From Paenibacillus sp. J45TS6 (GTDB lineage Bacteria; Bacillota; Bacilli; Paenibacillales; Paenibacillaceae), in NCBI RefSeq assembly GCF_018403285.1, contig NZ_BOSJ01000011.1, positions 1 to 64,000 of the forward strand: 64,000 bases of DNA, written 5' to 3'. Both the position numbers and the translations under genes were made by a program. Shown here one piece after another: positions 1 through 7,074 of this stretch. The notes under the pieces were generated by a model. It did not search any database, had not been told where the DNA came from, and was given only the letters and a program-made list of their open reading frames with translations. Position 1 is the stretch's first letter, and each line of letters opens with the position of its first letter.

Positions 1-16
1 TAAGATGTGTATAGCT

Positions 17-77
17 CATGGCGGATTCTCCTTGTAGGTGTTGTGTGGTAACTCCATTCTACACGAATCCGGCCATG
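17..77. repeat. Imperfect inverted repeat at window start
   Basis: The arm at 17-28 (catggcggattc) is complementary to 65-77 (gaatccggccatg) with one extra G, giving a stem of about 12 bp around a 36-nt interior. It lies downstream of the first minus-strand gene. The 14-nt block ggcggattctcctt in the left arm also occurs, inverted, in the hairpin after the recombinase gene (5471-5502), so the two may be related. Function is unknown. Confidence 0.35.
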
Positions 78-115
78 GGCCATTTTTTATTTTGAACTAG
101 GTGTCGCACTTCATA

Positions 116-400
116 TTACAATCCGTCAAGTATAAATATTGTTTTCAGATTAACTGAATATTTTATTAAGTAGCGACGAAAAACAAATGAAAGTAAGGTC
201 ATGATAGCAAAGTACCCAATCGGTATAACGAAACTATAAAATACTTTTTCTGTTGCACCAATGTCACCTGGTGGGGCATCTGCTGCTGTGAATCGTCCCA
301 TTGCTATCCATATCTTAAATACCCAGTAAAATAAGAATGATGTGGTTGATATAACTAATAGATAAGCTACATAACTAATTACACTAAGGTTAACCTTCAA
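116..400 (-). CDS. Small membrane protein, unknown function
   Basis: The 94-residue protein has a hydrophobic N-terminal segment (about residues 8-32) and a second one around residues 54-72, so it is probably a two-span membrane protein with a basic C-terminal half. The first codon is TTG, chosen because GGAGG lies 7 nt upstream. I recognise no family. It follows another small membrane protein on the same strand by about 60 nt, and the two could be co-transcribed. It belongs to the run of short accessory genes that fills the first 7 kb. Confidence 0.55.
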   Translation of the reverse strand: MKVNLSVISYVAYLLVISTTSFLFYWVFKIWIAMGRFTAADAPPGDIGATEKVFYSFVIPIGYFAIMTLLSFVFRRYLIKYSVNLKTIFILDGL

Positions 401-461
401 ACAGTAGCCTCCAATTTTATGTATTTTTTTATTATAATGACTTTGATAAATGATTACTTCA

Positions 462-758
462 TTAAAATAAGAACGATTGTTGTATCCACATTAAGAAGCT
501 CAGAAATCCTGTTATGCAGAATGTGATTAAGATAGTTACTGTTCCTCTTGAAATAGACTTTAAATTTTTCTTACCTGTTAGTCCTATTATTCCAAGTATT
601 AAAGTTGTTAACGAAAGAATGTAAACAATATTAAAGGCGTCTGGAACGGATATCATATGGATATGTCTATAGATTTCTATCCAATATGGCATTGCTAAAT
701 ACGAAACTAAACAAATTATTGAAAGAAAGAAAGACCATGAATTTATTTTTTCTCTCAT
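462..758 (-). CDS. Small multi-span membrane protein, unknown function
   Basis: This 98-residue protein is mostly hydrophobic, with three probable membrane segments (about residues 8-27, 43-60 and 74-94) separated by short polar stretches. The ATG at 758 was chosen over an upstream GTG because GGAGG lies 8 nt before it, while the GTG would touch the ribosome site. No family was recognised. It sits upstream of the other small membrane protein at 116-400. About 390 nt of non-coding, repeat-bearing DNA separates it from the next gene. Confidence 0.55.
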   Translation of the reverse strand: MREKINSWSFFLSIICLVSYLAMPYWIEIYRHIHMISVPDAFNIVYILSLTTLILGIIGLTGKKNLKSISRGTVTILITFCITGFLSFLMWIQQSFLF

Positions 759-969
759 AAATTTCACCTCCTCATATAGCTAATTAAGCATAAGAAATAT
801 CCGATGGATTTTGTAGGATCTTAAACGATCATATGTGCCTGATAATCTTGAATGTTGTTATTTATGGTTTCGCTAGGCAGGATGGAAGCATTAACTATAT
901 AGGATAATAACCTCCAATCACAATGCAGAAATTTACATCTAGAATTCAGTTAAAATACAAGAAACACAT

Positions 970-1032
970 AGGCTGTCCTAATAAAAGGGAGCAGTTGCCA
1001 AATGGCAAGCTGCTCCCTGCTGTACACAACTA
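970..1032. repeat. Interspersed composite repeat, copy A (hairpin)
   Basis: The core gggagcag-ttgcca-aa-tggcaa-g-ctgctccc forms a 14-bp stem with one bulged G at about 988-1018. It is preceded by a short left block (ctgtcc) and followed by ctgtacacaact. The right half is nearly identical to the copy at 3060-3145 and similar to 3655-3748. The rest of 781-1160 holds no gene that I can support. Confidence 0.6.
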
Positions 1033-1072
1033 CTCTAAAAAAATCAAAATGAACTTTGATCCTAATATAAAA

Positions 1073-1165
1073 AGAAGGTCGATAGACCTTCTCAGATTGT
1101 AGACAAAAGGCATTCAGAATGCCTTTTGTCTACAATCTGAAAATAAGACCCCTAGGGGTCTTATT
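1073..1165. repeat. Three consecutive hairpins, including a 49-nt palindrome
   Basis: Three perfect inverted repeats lie back to back: 1073-1092 (8-bp arms, loop gata), 1092-1140 (24-nt arms around a single A at 1116), and 1142-1165 (a 24-nt palindrome centred on ccctaggg). The last overlaps the stop codon of the minus-strand gene ending at 1161. With A/T runs on its flanks it can act as that gene's terminator. The long middle palindrome is too regular for an ordinary terminator. Confidence 0.7.
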
Positions 1166-1553
1166 TTTTAAGAAAATTGTTTAGTTCCAATATTTTTTCT
1201 TGATCCGGATCATCTTGTATATCAATGATTTTCTCTTGTACTTTTCCTACGTTTTTCAAAGGTTGATTATTATCAATTTTTTCTGCAATAATTTCTGCTA
1301 AACTGGTATTCACTTCTAAATCAGAGTAATACGATAAGATATCAATTCTTGAAGCAGAACTGAGAACAGAAGTGTTAGGGACTTTGCCTTCTTCAAGTTT
1401 CGAAGAAAAGAAAGAAAGCTCACTTAATAATCTCTGGTTGAGGTTTTGCTGAAATAAATCCTGTTTAGCGTTATGGGATTGATATAAAAATATATTAAAG
1501 AATAGAGATCCAATAAGAAGTATCAATAGAGGAATATATGCTTTTTTTTTCAA
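1161..1553 (-). CDS. Membrane-anchored protein, unknown function
   Basis: The 130-residue protein starts with a basic tract and one hydrophobic segment (about residues 6-24). A polar, mostly helical region follows, so it is likely an N-terminally anchored protein with an extracytoplasmic domain. The TTG start has AGGA 6 nt upstream. It lies 13 nt downstream of the secreted-protein gene at 1567-2505 and is probably translated from the same mRNA. The stop codon overlaps a perfect hairpin that looks like the terminator of the pair. No family was recognised. Confidence 0.6.
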   Translation of the reverse strand: MKKKAYIPLLILLIGSLFFNIFLYQSHNAKQDLFQQNLNQRLLSELSFFSSKLEEGKVPNTSVLSSASRIDILSYYSDLEVNTSLAEIIAEKIDNNQPLKNVGKVQEKIIDIQDDPDQEKILELNNFLKK

Positions 1554-1566
1554 TTAAAATCCTTCT

Positions 1567-2505
1567 TTACCAAGAAATTTGATTGTGATTGTAAACTTCC
1601 ATTGTTTTGCTTGCTGGACCAATACTTATACCAGCAGTTCCTTTTATGTCTACACTTAATGAGGAGTTTAGAATTGTAATATTATGACCGTATTTAGCAT
1701 AGATATCTGCCTTTGTCAATGTCGATACATTTGGAGTATATCTATACTTCATGTAACCTATTATGTTTCTTGCATAATCGGGATGAGAAGGGCTGTTTCC
1801 ATCATTAACTTGTGGAAGTTGCATCTCATACGCATAACCTAGAACGCTTTGAAAGGCTACTGGATTATTGGTTTTTTGGATTACTTTGCTGGGATTAATT
1901 TGATCTAAATAAGTATATTTAAATACATTTGATGCTGTTCCGGGTATAACACTCATGTTACTATTTGTTCCAAGAGCAAGGACATCTTTCTGTTTTTGTG
2001 TTGGTGTCTTAAGCCATTCGAACCGAGCAGAAGCACCGCCTTGAGATGTAGAATATTTCTCATTGCTTGTCTCAAGTTTAAGCCAACTAGTTGTGGTCGT
2101 AGATGCTCCCATGGTAGTAATTCCATTATCTTTATTATTAGATTGTTCCATTGCTTCCTGTTTGGAAACTTCAGATACATTTGTGTCTACAATTTGAAGT
2201 GGACTATATCCGTTATCTGGAGTTGCTAAAGTATAATCATAGACCTCTTCTAGTTTGAAGTAATTTTCATCAACTGAAGAAGTAACTAGTTCGGAAATAC
2301 CATCATAATAATACTGTAGATCTTCGTCAATTAGATCATTTACCCAATCTTCAGATAAACCGTATGCTTGATGTACTGCTGACCTTTTTTCTTCAATAGA
2401 CAACTTTTCACTTGCAAAAGTAGTTGAATTACCAAGTAATGATGCACAAATTAGGGAAGCTGAAGCCAAAACTGTTACTCTTTTGATCGTTTTACTAATT
2501 AACAA
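1567..2505 (-). CDS. Secreted protein, unknown function
   Basis: The 312-residue protein begins with a signal-peptide-like segment: Lys/Arg at residues 5-9, a hydrophobic core to about residue 26, and a likely cleavage after the TTFAS motif near residue 32. The mature part is rich in Ser, Thr, Asn and Tyr and has no cysteines that I can see, as is common in exported Bacillales proteins. The TTG start is preceded by AGGGA at 6 nt. It is the first gene of a two-gene unit with the anchored protein downstream. Its C-terminal part (about residues 200-312) could be a structured surface domain, but I do not recognise it. Confidence 0.65.
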   Translation of the reverse strand: MLISKTIKRVTVLASASLICASLLGNSTTFASEKLSIEEKRSAVHQAYGLSEDWVNDLIDEDLQYYYDGISELVTSSVDENYFKLEEVYDYTLATPDNGYSPLQIVDTNVSEVSKQEAMEQSNNKDNGITTMGASTTTTSWLKLETSNEKYSTSQGGASARFEWLKTPTQKQKDVLALGTNSNMSVIPGTASNVFKYTYLDQINPSKVIQKTNNPVAFQSVLGYAYEMQLPQVNDGNSPSHPDYARNIIGYMKYRYTPNVSTLTKADIYAKYGHNITILNSSLSVDIKGTAGISIGPASKTMEVYNHNQISW

Positions 2506-2824
2506 AATTAATCCCTGCTTTCTCTTCCTTTTTTAATAAACAATGTTCAAATAATTGAAATATTAATATTAATAATGGTAACAGAAAGAAAAAATTAATA
2601 AAATAGGAGGATATACGTGATCTACTATGTATAAATTTGTCGAATAATAAGGTATTAATGAGCCTATATGACTATATTCAAGAAACCTGTATATATGCAA
2701 TTAGAGGAGCTTGTGAGTTCTTCAAAGGGCACTTAATGGATTAATTCTTTTAACTGAGTCAGGCTACCTAATGTTAGTAAAATCTTTTTCGGATGACCTT
2801 GCCTGGGAAGTGCAACGAATGCTA

Positions 2825-3050
2825 GTCATCACTTATTTTTGCTTCAGACAGTTTGTAACCAACTGCACTAACTTTACCTCGTGGGGTGATCCTTTAATTT
2901 GGTGGTATCAAGGATCTCAAAACAGTACTATTTGGTCAGTAGCACATGATTACGTGTACTTTGGTAATAGAAACAATGATCAGGACGGAGGACTTTCTCA
3001 CGTTTATACATCAAGTGTAAAAGATCTAAAGATCGGTAGAATAGCGGCAC
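2825..3050 (+). pseudogene. Decayed amidase-like gene (Amidase_6 type remnant)
   Basis: This plus-strand stretch, open from 2771, encodes NCTNFTSWGD, then WWYQGSQ, IWSVAHDY and HVYTSSVKDLKIG. The order recalls the putative amidase domain (Pfam Amidase_6), where a Cys-Thr-Asn-Phe block is followed by a Trp-rich segment and a late Leu-x-x-Gly-Asp block. Here the expected N-terminal part is missing, the spacing after CTNF is short, and the Gly-Asp motif is altered before the frame runs into repeat DNA. I read it as a fragment. The family assignment is from memory of motif order and is not firm. Confidence 0.4.
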
Positions 3051-3059
3051 ATCCTTTTT

Positions 3060-3145
3060 TTATAACTGTCTACTTAATAGGGTTCAGGTTCATGGCAAGC
3101 TGCTCCCTACTGTATTCAACTATTGTTTTCCAGTTAGTGTAATCA
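3060..3145. repeat. Interspersed composite repeat, copy B (truncated)
   Basis: The stretch tggcaagctgctccct followed by a ctgta..caacta block matches copy A. It continues into a degenerate form of the right-hand palindrome (aactattg-tttt-ccagttag). The left arm of the central hairpin is lost, so this copy cannot fold like A or C. It directly follows the amidase-like remnant, so decay or recombination has probably joined them. Confidence 0.55.
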
Positions 3146-3158
3146 ACCTGTTGTGAAG

Positions 3159-3569
3159 TTAATGATCCCCTGCACCTAAATAACTTTCTACTGGCACTTT
3201 GTATAATACATAGTCGCTAGTCCACATCTGCCCTGTTATAATAATCCTTCCTTCACCTTCAAAAAATATCCCAGAACCCTCATAAGAGTCATACTTTAAC
3301 CCTTGATTCTCCATTTCCCTTATGACTTTGTCTCTTCCTTCTTGTTGATTTCCACTATAACCAAGCCAATAAAACCCATTAACATTTGCTAACTCAACTA
3401 GTTCATTGTTACTCTTATCCAATTTCTCAACAACTTCTTTCTTTGATACACCTTCAAAAGGAAGCGTTGGATAATAAGCTTTACTAGAGTAAAGCCAAAA
3501 ACTTAGTAAGACAATTACAGCCAGTATTAATGCGATTAGAAGAAATAATATATTCTTTTTCGTTTTCAC
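3159..3569 (-). CDS. Membrane-anchored protein, unknown function
   Basis: The 136-residue protein has a basic N-terminus and one strong hydrophobic segment (about residues 6-27), then a soluble domain of about 105 residues rich in Glu, Gly and Tyr. It is most likely an anchored extracytoplasmic protein. The GTG start has AAGGAG 11 nt upstream. No family was recognised. It stands alone between two copies of the interspersed repeat (3060-3145 and 3655-3748), which makes it a single-gene unit. Confidence 0.55.
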   Translation of the reverse strand: MKTKKNILFLLIALILAVIVLLSFWLYSSKAYYPTLPFEGVSKKEVVEKLDKSNNELVELANVNGFYWLGYSGNQQEGRDKVIREMENQGLKYDSYEGSGIFFEGEGRIIITGQMWTSDYVLYKVPVESYLGAGDH

Positions 3570-3654
3570 GTTGTCGTTGACTCCTTTTTTTAGAATCTAT
3601 ATAAGTTATACCTGAAAGATTGCTATAAGTTGCGAAAGTAAGGGAGGAAGGAGC

Positions 3655-3748
3655 AGAAAGTTAACCTGCCGATTAGCAAAAAGGGGCAGTTACCAACTGG
3701 CAAGCTGATCCCTTTTGTTTTCAACTAACGTTTTTTCGTTAGTTCAAA
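3655..3748. repeat. Interspersed composite repeat, copy C (most complete)
   Basis: This is the fullest copy. It has a left block gttaacctgccgattag, a central hairpin at about 3684-3714 (ggggcagtt ... aagctgatccc, imperfect), and a right block with the palindrome aactaacg-tttttt-cgttagtt at 3723-3744. The flanking A- and T-rich tracts would let the central hairpin end transcription. Related left blocks occur at 4622, 5445 and 7075, and right blocks at 3118 and 6423. Confidence 0.65.
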
Positions 3749-3756
3749 TGAGTAGT

Positions 3757-3960
3757 TCATTTTTTTAATTGAGTAATTTTTCTTAGAATTACTGCTGTAC
3801 AGACAGATATAACACTAGCTAAGTATAAAAGAGCATATGCTATAGCAGCATAATATGTCAGTTCAGCTTCAATACCGGATCTTGTAAGAACTAAAATAAT
3901 GGCAAAGCCAACAACAAAAACGACAAAACCCAATAGAGCATTTTTAATAACTTCTTTCAC
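3757..3960 (-). CDS. Small two-span membrane protein, unknown function
   Basis: The 67-residue protein has two hydrophobic segments (about residues 7-26 and 34-59) with a short loop holding a few charged residues, and a Lys-rich end. The GTG start follows AGGAGG at 7 nt, one of the best ribosome sites in this region. It is a single-gene unit just after the composite repeat ending at 3748. The size and layout recall small membrane immunity or stress proteins, but nothing in the sequence identifies it. Confidence 0.55.
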   Translation of the reverse strand: MKEVIKNALLGFVVFVVGFAIILVLTRSGIEAELTYYAAIAYALLYLASVISVCTAVILRKITQLKK

Positions 3961-4116
3961 AAATTCACCTCCTAGGTTTATACCAGTTCCCAGCTACCTA
4001 TACTAACCCGAACAGCCTAATCGACTGTAATCTTATTTATCTAAAGTTTTACGTACGCTTATAGTCCAACGGATTTATGTAGAAGATCCCATCGTCCGAC
4101 AAACTTTTTCTTTAAT

Positions 4117-4440
4117 TTATTTTCTAAGTGGCTCAGTAATTTTGAGATTTTTAATATAATTACCTCTTATAAAGTTATGGTAATACGTAATGAAGTAAGT
4201 TTGATTAGTCTCTACCAAACTATATGTAGATTCAGGCACAGATATTTTTTCTCGTTCGCCATTCCCACTAGTAATTGTGATATAGTTCTTGAATTTCCCA
4301 ACTTCCTTACCTTCTACCTTTGTAATAGTAGTTATACTTGAGCTATAGAAAAACAAATAAAGTAAAAAAAATATTATAAAACATGTAAATAAAATTTTTT
4401 TCGCATCTCTCTGATAATGAACCTTTACTAATTTAAACAT
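4117..4440 (-). CDS. Membrane-anchored protein, unknown function
   Basis: The 107-residue protein has a short basic cytoplasmic start, a hydrophobic segment at about residues 16-35 and a polar C-terminal domain with many Thr, Tyr and Lys. The topology suggests an anchored domain outside the membrane. The ATG at 4440 was preferred to the ATG at 4446 because AAGGAG abuts the latter and lies 6 nt before the former. No family was recognised. It is one of the isolated short genes of the accessory zone. Confidence 0.5.
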   Translation of the reverse strand: MFKLVKVHYQRDAKKILFTCFIIFFLLYLFFYSSSITTITKVEGKEVGKFKNYITITSGNGEREKISVPESTYSLVETNQTYFITYYHNFIRGNYIKNLKITEPLRK

Positions 4441-4621
4441 AAGCATCTCCTTTATTTTATTTAACTTTCTTTTGTAATCGTGAACTAATGAATTTTCCCT
4501 TCCAATTTTTACTTAATCGTAGATTCTAACATATCGTCTGTTTATAACTATAGGTTAAAATATGGAAATACGATTAAAATTGTAGGTTTCATTATTAATC
4601 CATGCAATGTGAATATGGGTC

Positions 4622-4680
4622 CTAAACTGTCCAGGAGCTTAAAGAAAAAGCAACCGGTCTATTGATCGGTTGCTTACTTT
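4622..4680. repeat. Composite repeat left block with terminator-like hairpin
   Basis: The block aaactgtccaggagctt precedes a hairpin with 9-bp arms (aagcaaccg at 4648-4656, cggttgctt at 4667-4675), flanked by an A-run and a T-run. The plan matches the other composite repeats (left block, A-rich spacer, variable hairpin), but the hairpin sequence differs, so only the plan and the left block are conserved. Confidence 0.5.
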
Positions 4681-4695
4681 TTCTAATTAAACTAT

Positions 4696-4862
4696 CGTTC
4701 TTGTATCTACGAACCCGAGAGGCTTAAGGGAGCACAAGCGACCGGGTCCAACGGACTTTGCCTCGCAGGGTTGTGAGCTGAATCTGCTTCTCTGCATATC
4801 TCATCTAGCGAACCAAGGGCTCTAAGCCCGCAGCGAAGATACATTGTTATGCGATACCCTGT
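4696..4862. other. GC-rich, inverted-repeat-structured block, no ORF
   Basis: This roughly 165-nt block is visibly richer in G and C than its AT-rich surroundings and holds no ORF that I can support. The ends are complementary: tgtatct near 4696 pairs with agataca at 4837-4843, and ggctta near 4714 pairs with taagcc near 4823. A nested stem joins cacaa (about 4730) to ttgtg (about 4771). The right end carries tgttatgcgataccctg (4845-4861), repeated inverted at 5372-5388 across the lipoprotein gene. It lies just downstream of that gene's stop codon. It could be a recombination site or a structured RNA. Confidence 0.4.
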
Positions 4863-4864
4863 CT

Positions 4865-5329
4865 TCATTGAGCTACTTCAAGTTTCTTTTCCAATTTATT
4901 CTTTAATCTTTCATCAGATAAAATAAAAAGTATAGACAAGTCATTTATGGATTTAATCCCTACTATTTTTTCATTTATTGGATTTTCCTCTATACCAGCT
5001 ATATGGATTTTCCCCCTGTTAATTGGATCAGATGGGTCGTAAATAAATGAAACCTCATAATCGGAGTAGCCTTTTCGATATACATAAGAATACATATAGT
5101 CTTTACCTTCACTACCATCTTGAAAAATAAAATATTGTCCTTCTTCCCCTGTCAAACGAGCATTAGTTAACCATTGTTTTACCTTATCTGATTGTTCTGA
5201 GTCGATTTCATACAACTTATAATCGATAATAGCATTCATACTGTCTTCTAAATTTGCTTTTTCCTCAGTAGAGCATCCCGAAATTATTAAAAATAATGAC
5301 ATGATAAGAATCATTGTATTAGTTCGCAT
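4865..5329 (-). CDS. Lipoprotein, unknown function
   Basis: The 154-residue protein begins with a lipoprotein signal peptide: hydrophobic residues 6-17 lead into the lipobox ISGC, with the lipidated cysteine at about residue 19. The mature domain is acidic and polar with many Tyr and Asp residues. The ATG start has AAGGAGG 6 nt upstream. A 17-nt sequence (tgttatgcga-accctg, one mismatch) flanks the gene in inverted orientation at 4845-4861 and 5372-5388, which is unusual. No family was recognised. Confidence 0.65.
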   Translation of the reverse strand: MRTNTMILIMSLFLIISGCSTEEKANLEDSMNAIIDYKLYEIDSEQSDKVKQWLTNARLTGEEGQYFIFQDGSEGKDYMYSYVYRKGYSDYEVSFIYDPSDPINRGKIHIAGIEENPINEKIVGIKSINDLSILFILSDERLKNKLEKKLEVAQ

Positions 5330-5370
5330 ACTACCTCCTTGTCAAGGTTTTTAGATTTTATATATGTCTT

Positions 5371-5393
5371 TGCAGGGTTTCGCATAACATATT
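5371..5393. repeat. Inverted partner of the 4845-4861 element
   Basis: The reverse complement of this stretch reads tgttatgcgaaaccctg and matches 4845-4861 at 16 of 17 positions. The two copies bracket the lipoprotein gene, one before its start and one after its stop. Such bracketing is expected of a mobilised single-gene unit, but only this pair was found by eye. Confidence 0.45.
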
Positions 5394-5444
5394 ATTCACG
5401 AACTTCCTAAACAATTCTATATGTAGGGTATTCGGGAAACTTTA

Positions 5445-5505
5445 GAACTATCCTGCCGTTTAGTTGAATAAGAGGCGGAGCTCTAAAGGAGAATCCGCCT
5501 CTAAA
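5445..5505 (-). terminator. Terminator hairpin after recombinase, with repeat left block
   Basis: A hairpin with 9-bp arms (agaggcgga at 5471-5479, tccgcctct at 5494-5502) lies just after the stop codon of the recombinase on the minus strand. Beyond it is the left block of the composite repeat, gaactatcctgccgtttagttgaata. The T-run on the minus strand is weak (cttattc), so termination may be partial. Confidence 0.5.
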
Positions 5506-5510
5506 ACATA

Positions 5511-6353
5511 CTAAAAAAATCGACGATACAGTTCTCTCCGGCGCTCTCCACGAAGCTGAGCATAGATTTGTGTGGTTGAAGCTTTTTCATGACCTAGCAT
5601 GCCTTGGATAAAATCTAACGGTGCCCCGTTATCAAGCAGCTGGCATGCATAAGTATGACGGAATCGATGGGGATACACATTTGCCTCCACCGCTCCGCGA
5701 TCTGCCAGTCGCTTTAATACCCACCTTAGCGTTGGAATGGCCATTCGCTTAACAGGATTTGTATCCGTTACAAATAAGGCTTTACGGGAGTCTTCCCGAC
5801 TTGCTAAATACTTCTTCAACCATACTTTACACTCCGTAGTGAAGTAAACTTCTCTTTGCTTTGCACCCTTCCCGTTTACAATGGCAGAGCAATTCTCCCA
5901 GTTTAGATCCTCAATATTTAATTTTTCGACCTCTCCAATTCTGCAGCCTGTGCTGTAAAGAAACTCAAGTAGAGCTCTTTCTCTTCGTGTCTGACAGGAA
6001 ATCTTCAGATGAATCACATCTTCCTCCATCAAAAACTTAGGGATTCGCTTATCCATTTTGGGCTCACGTAATTTGAGCGAAGGGTTAGTGGGTAAATAGG
6101 CTTCTTCATATGCATAACGAAATAGGGAACGTACAAAACGGATGCGATGCCCTAAGCTACTTGCCTTTAATCGATCGGACTGCTTAGCTAGGTATTCCTT
6201 CAGCAGATTCAGAGTAACCTTGGAAATATCTATATCCCCAAGATCTGTAACTAACATCCGGAGCTGCAAAGCATATGCTTTCAATGTATTTGGACTAAAC
6301 CCTTGGATTCGCTTGTCCGCTTCATAATGACGCCAAAGTTCGCTTAAAATCAT
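5511..6353 (-). CDS. Tyrosine recombinase, XerC/XerD-like integrase
   Basis: The 280-residue protein has an N-terminal SAM-like core-binding domain (about residues 1-95) and a C-terminal catalytic domain. The expected active-site set is present: Arg138 in TGCRIGE, Lys162 in NGKGAKQ, His229 and Arg232 in HRFRHTY, His255 in LGHEKAS and the nucleophile Tyr264 in TQIYAQL. It should therefore be active, catalysing DNA strand exchange through a 3'-phosphotyrosine. The length fits XerC/D or small integrases, and no extra IntI-type domain is evident. The ATG start follows AGGAGGG, which is buried in a hairpin (6358-6407). The gene sits inside an array of short genes with repeats, which may be its substrate; that link is inference. 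Confidence 0.9.
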   Translation of the reverse strand: MILSELWRHYEADKRIQGFSPNTLKAYALQLRMLVTDLGDIDISKVTLNLLKEYLAKQSDRLKASSLGHRIRFVRSLFRYAYEEAYLPTNPSLKLREPKMDKRIPKFLMEEDVIHLKISCQTRRERALLEFLYSTGCRIGEVEKLNIEDLNWENCSAIVNGKGAKQREVYFTTECKVWLKKYLASREDSRKALFVTDTNPVKRMAIPTLRWVLKRLADRGAVEANVYPHRFRHTYACQLLDNGAPLDFIQGMLGHEKASTTQIYAQLRGERRRELYRRFF

Positions 6354-6357
6354 AATA

Positions 6358-6407
6358 AACCCTCCTATTAGAGCAATTAATTCTAGTTTGCTTCTAATAG
6401 GAGGGTT
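6358..6407 (-). promoter_or_regulatory. Hairpin that sequesters the recombinase ribosome site
   Basis: Arms of 15 bp (6358-6372 and 6393-6407) are perfectly complementary around a loop of about 20 nt. On the minus strand the 3' arm contains TAATAGGAGGG, the ribosome-binding site of the recombinase, 6 nt before its ATG. Folding would hide it. The same hairpin could alternatively end transcription from the gene at 6483-7019, though the following T-tract is poor. Confidence 0.55.
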
Positions 6408-6422
6408 ATAAACTGTAGATTA

Positions 6423-6445
6423 AACTAGCGTTTCCTGTTAGTTGA
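6423..6445. repeat. Composite repeat right block (palindrome)
   Basis: The stretch aactagcg-tttcc-tgttagtt is a slightly degenerate copy of the right-hand palindrome of copy C (aactaacg-tttttt-cgttagtt at 3723-3744). It lies between the recombinase hairpin and the stop codon of the next gene, so it marks another unit boundary. Confidence 0.45.
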
Positions 6446-6482
6446 TTAATAAAACGTTACCTTGTCATTAGCTTATTCTCGG

Positions 6483-7019
6483 TTAATCTAGCACTTTTCC
6501 AAAACAAGTCTTTTCAGGTAAATCCATATTGTTGTATGATTCGAAAAATTCGGAACGAATATCCAGTGTTTTAATAGTGAGTATATATCCATTGATCGTG
6601 TTTGCAATCATTTCAATTTCAGATAAATTGTATGAAGTTATATCCATTTTCGAAATGATCACTTGCTTACCAAGCACTTTTGATAAAGAAGAGGTAATTT
6701 GTTTCTTTACATCGTCATTTAAACTTTCGAACTGGAGTACAAGGTTTTCAAGGTCATCCTTGCTACCTTTCAACAAACTGTGGGATTGGATAGCACTATG
6801 CATTGGAGATGAAGAATTGACAGCATAGATCTCAGTGATGTCATCAATTAGAAATTTCAAGTTTATACCTTCTTCTGTTTCAACAAATAGGTAGTCCTCA
6901 TTTAATTCTGTAGAAATACCACGGAAAAATTCATCTTGTTTATTAACTTTAAATACTACAGAACGTTGTTCTTTAACTGTCATCTCAATAAATTGTCTCT
7001 TATTCATCATATTATGCAA
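6483..7019 (-). CDS. Cytoplasmic protein, unknown function
   Basis: The 178-residue protein has no signal peptide or membrane segment. Residues 15-60 look like a small beta-rich (SH3- or KOW-like) unit; the rest is mixed with a helical middle (about 75-115). I do not recognise the family. The TTG at 7019 lies 6-7 nt after GGGGAGGGG and is the better-spaced start. The ATG pair at 7010/7007 would sit about 15 nt away. A copy of the composite-repeat left block and a hairpin lie upstream (7075-7130). Confidence 0.55.
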   Translation of the reverse strand: MHNMMNKRQFIEMTVKEQRSVVFKVNKQDEFFRGISTELNEDYLFVETEEGINLKFLIDDITEIYAVNSSSPMHSAIQSHSLLKGSKDDLENLVLQFESLNDDVKKQITSSLSKVLGKQVIISKMDITSYNLSEIEMIANTINGYILTIKTLDIRSEFFESYNNMDLPEKTCFGKVLD

Positions 7020-7074
7020 TGTGTTCCCCTCCCCTTTCAGTATTCTATATGAGGTGAGTTATTCCCTTGTCATT

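Noticed and set aside
4696-4862. tRNA or rRNA fragment in the GC-rich block
   Set aside because: No T-loop or anticodon-like pattern could be placed; the inverted repeats fit a recombination site or another structure better.
5511-6353. Integron integrase (IntI)
   Set aside because: The recombinase is 280 residues with no additional domain between the catalytic boxes; XerC/D-like is the safer call.
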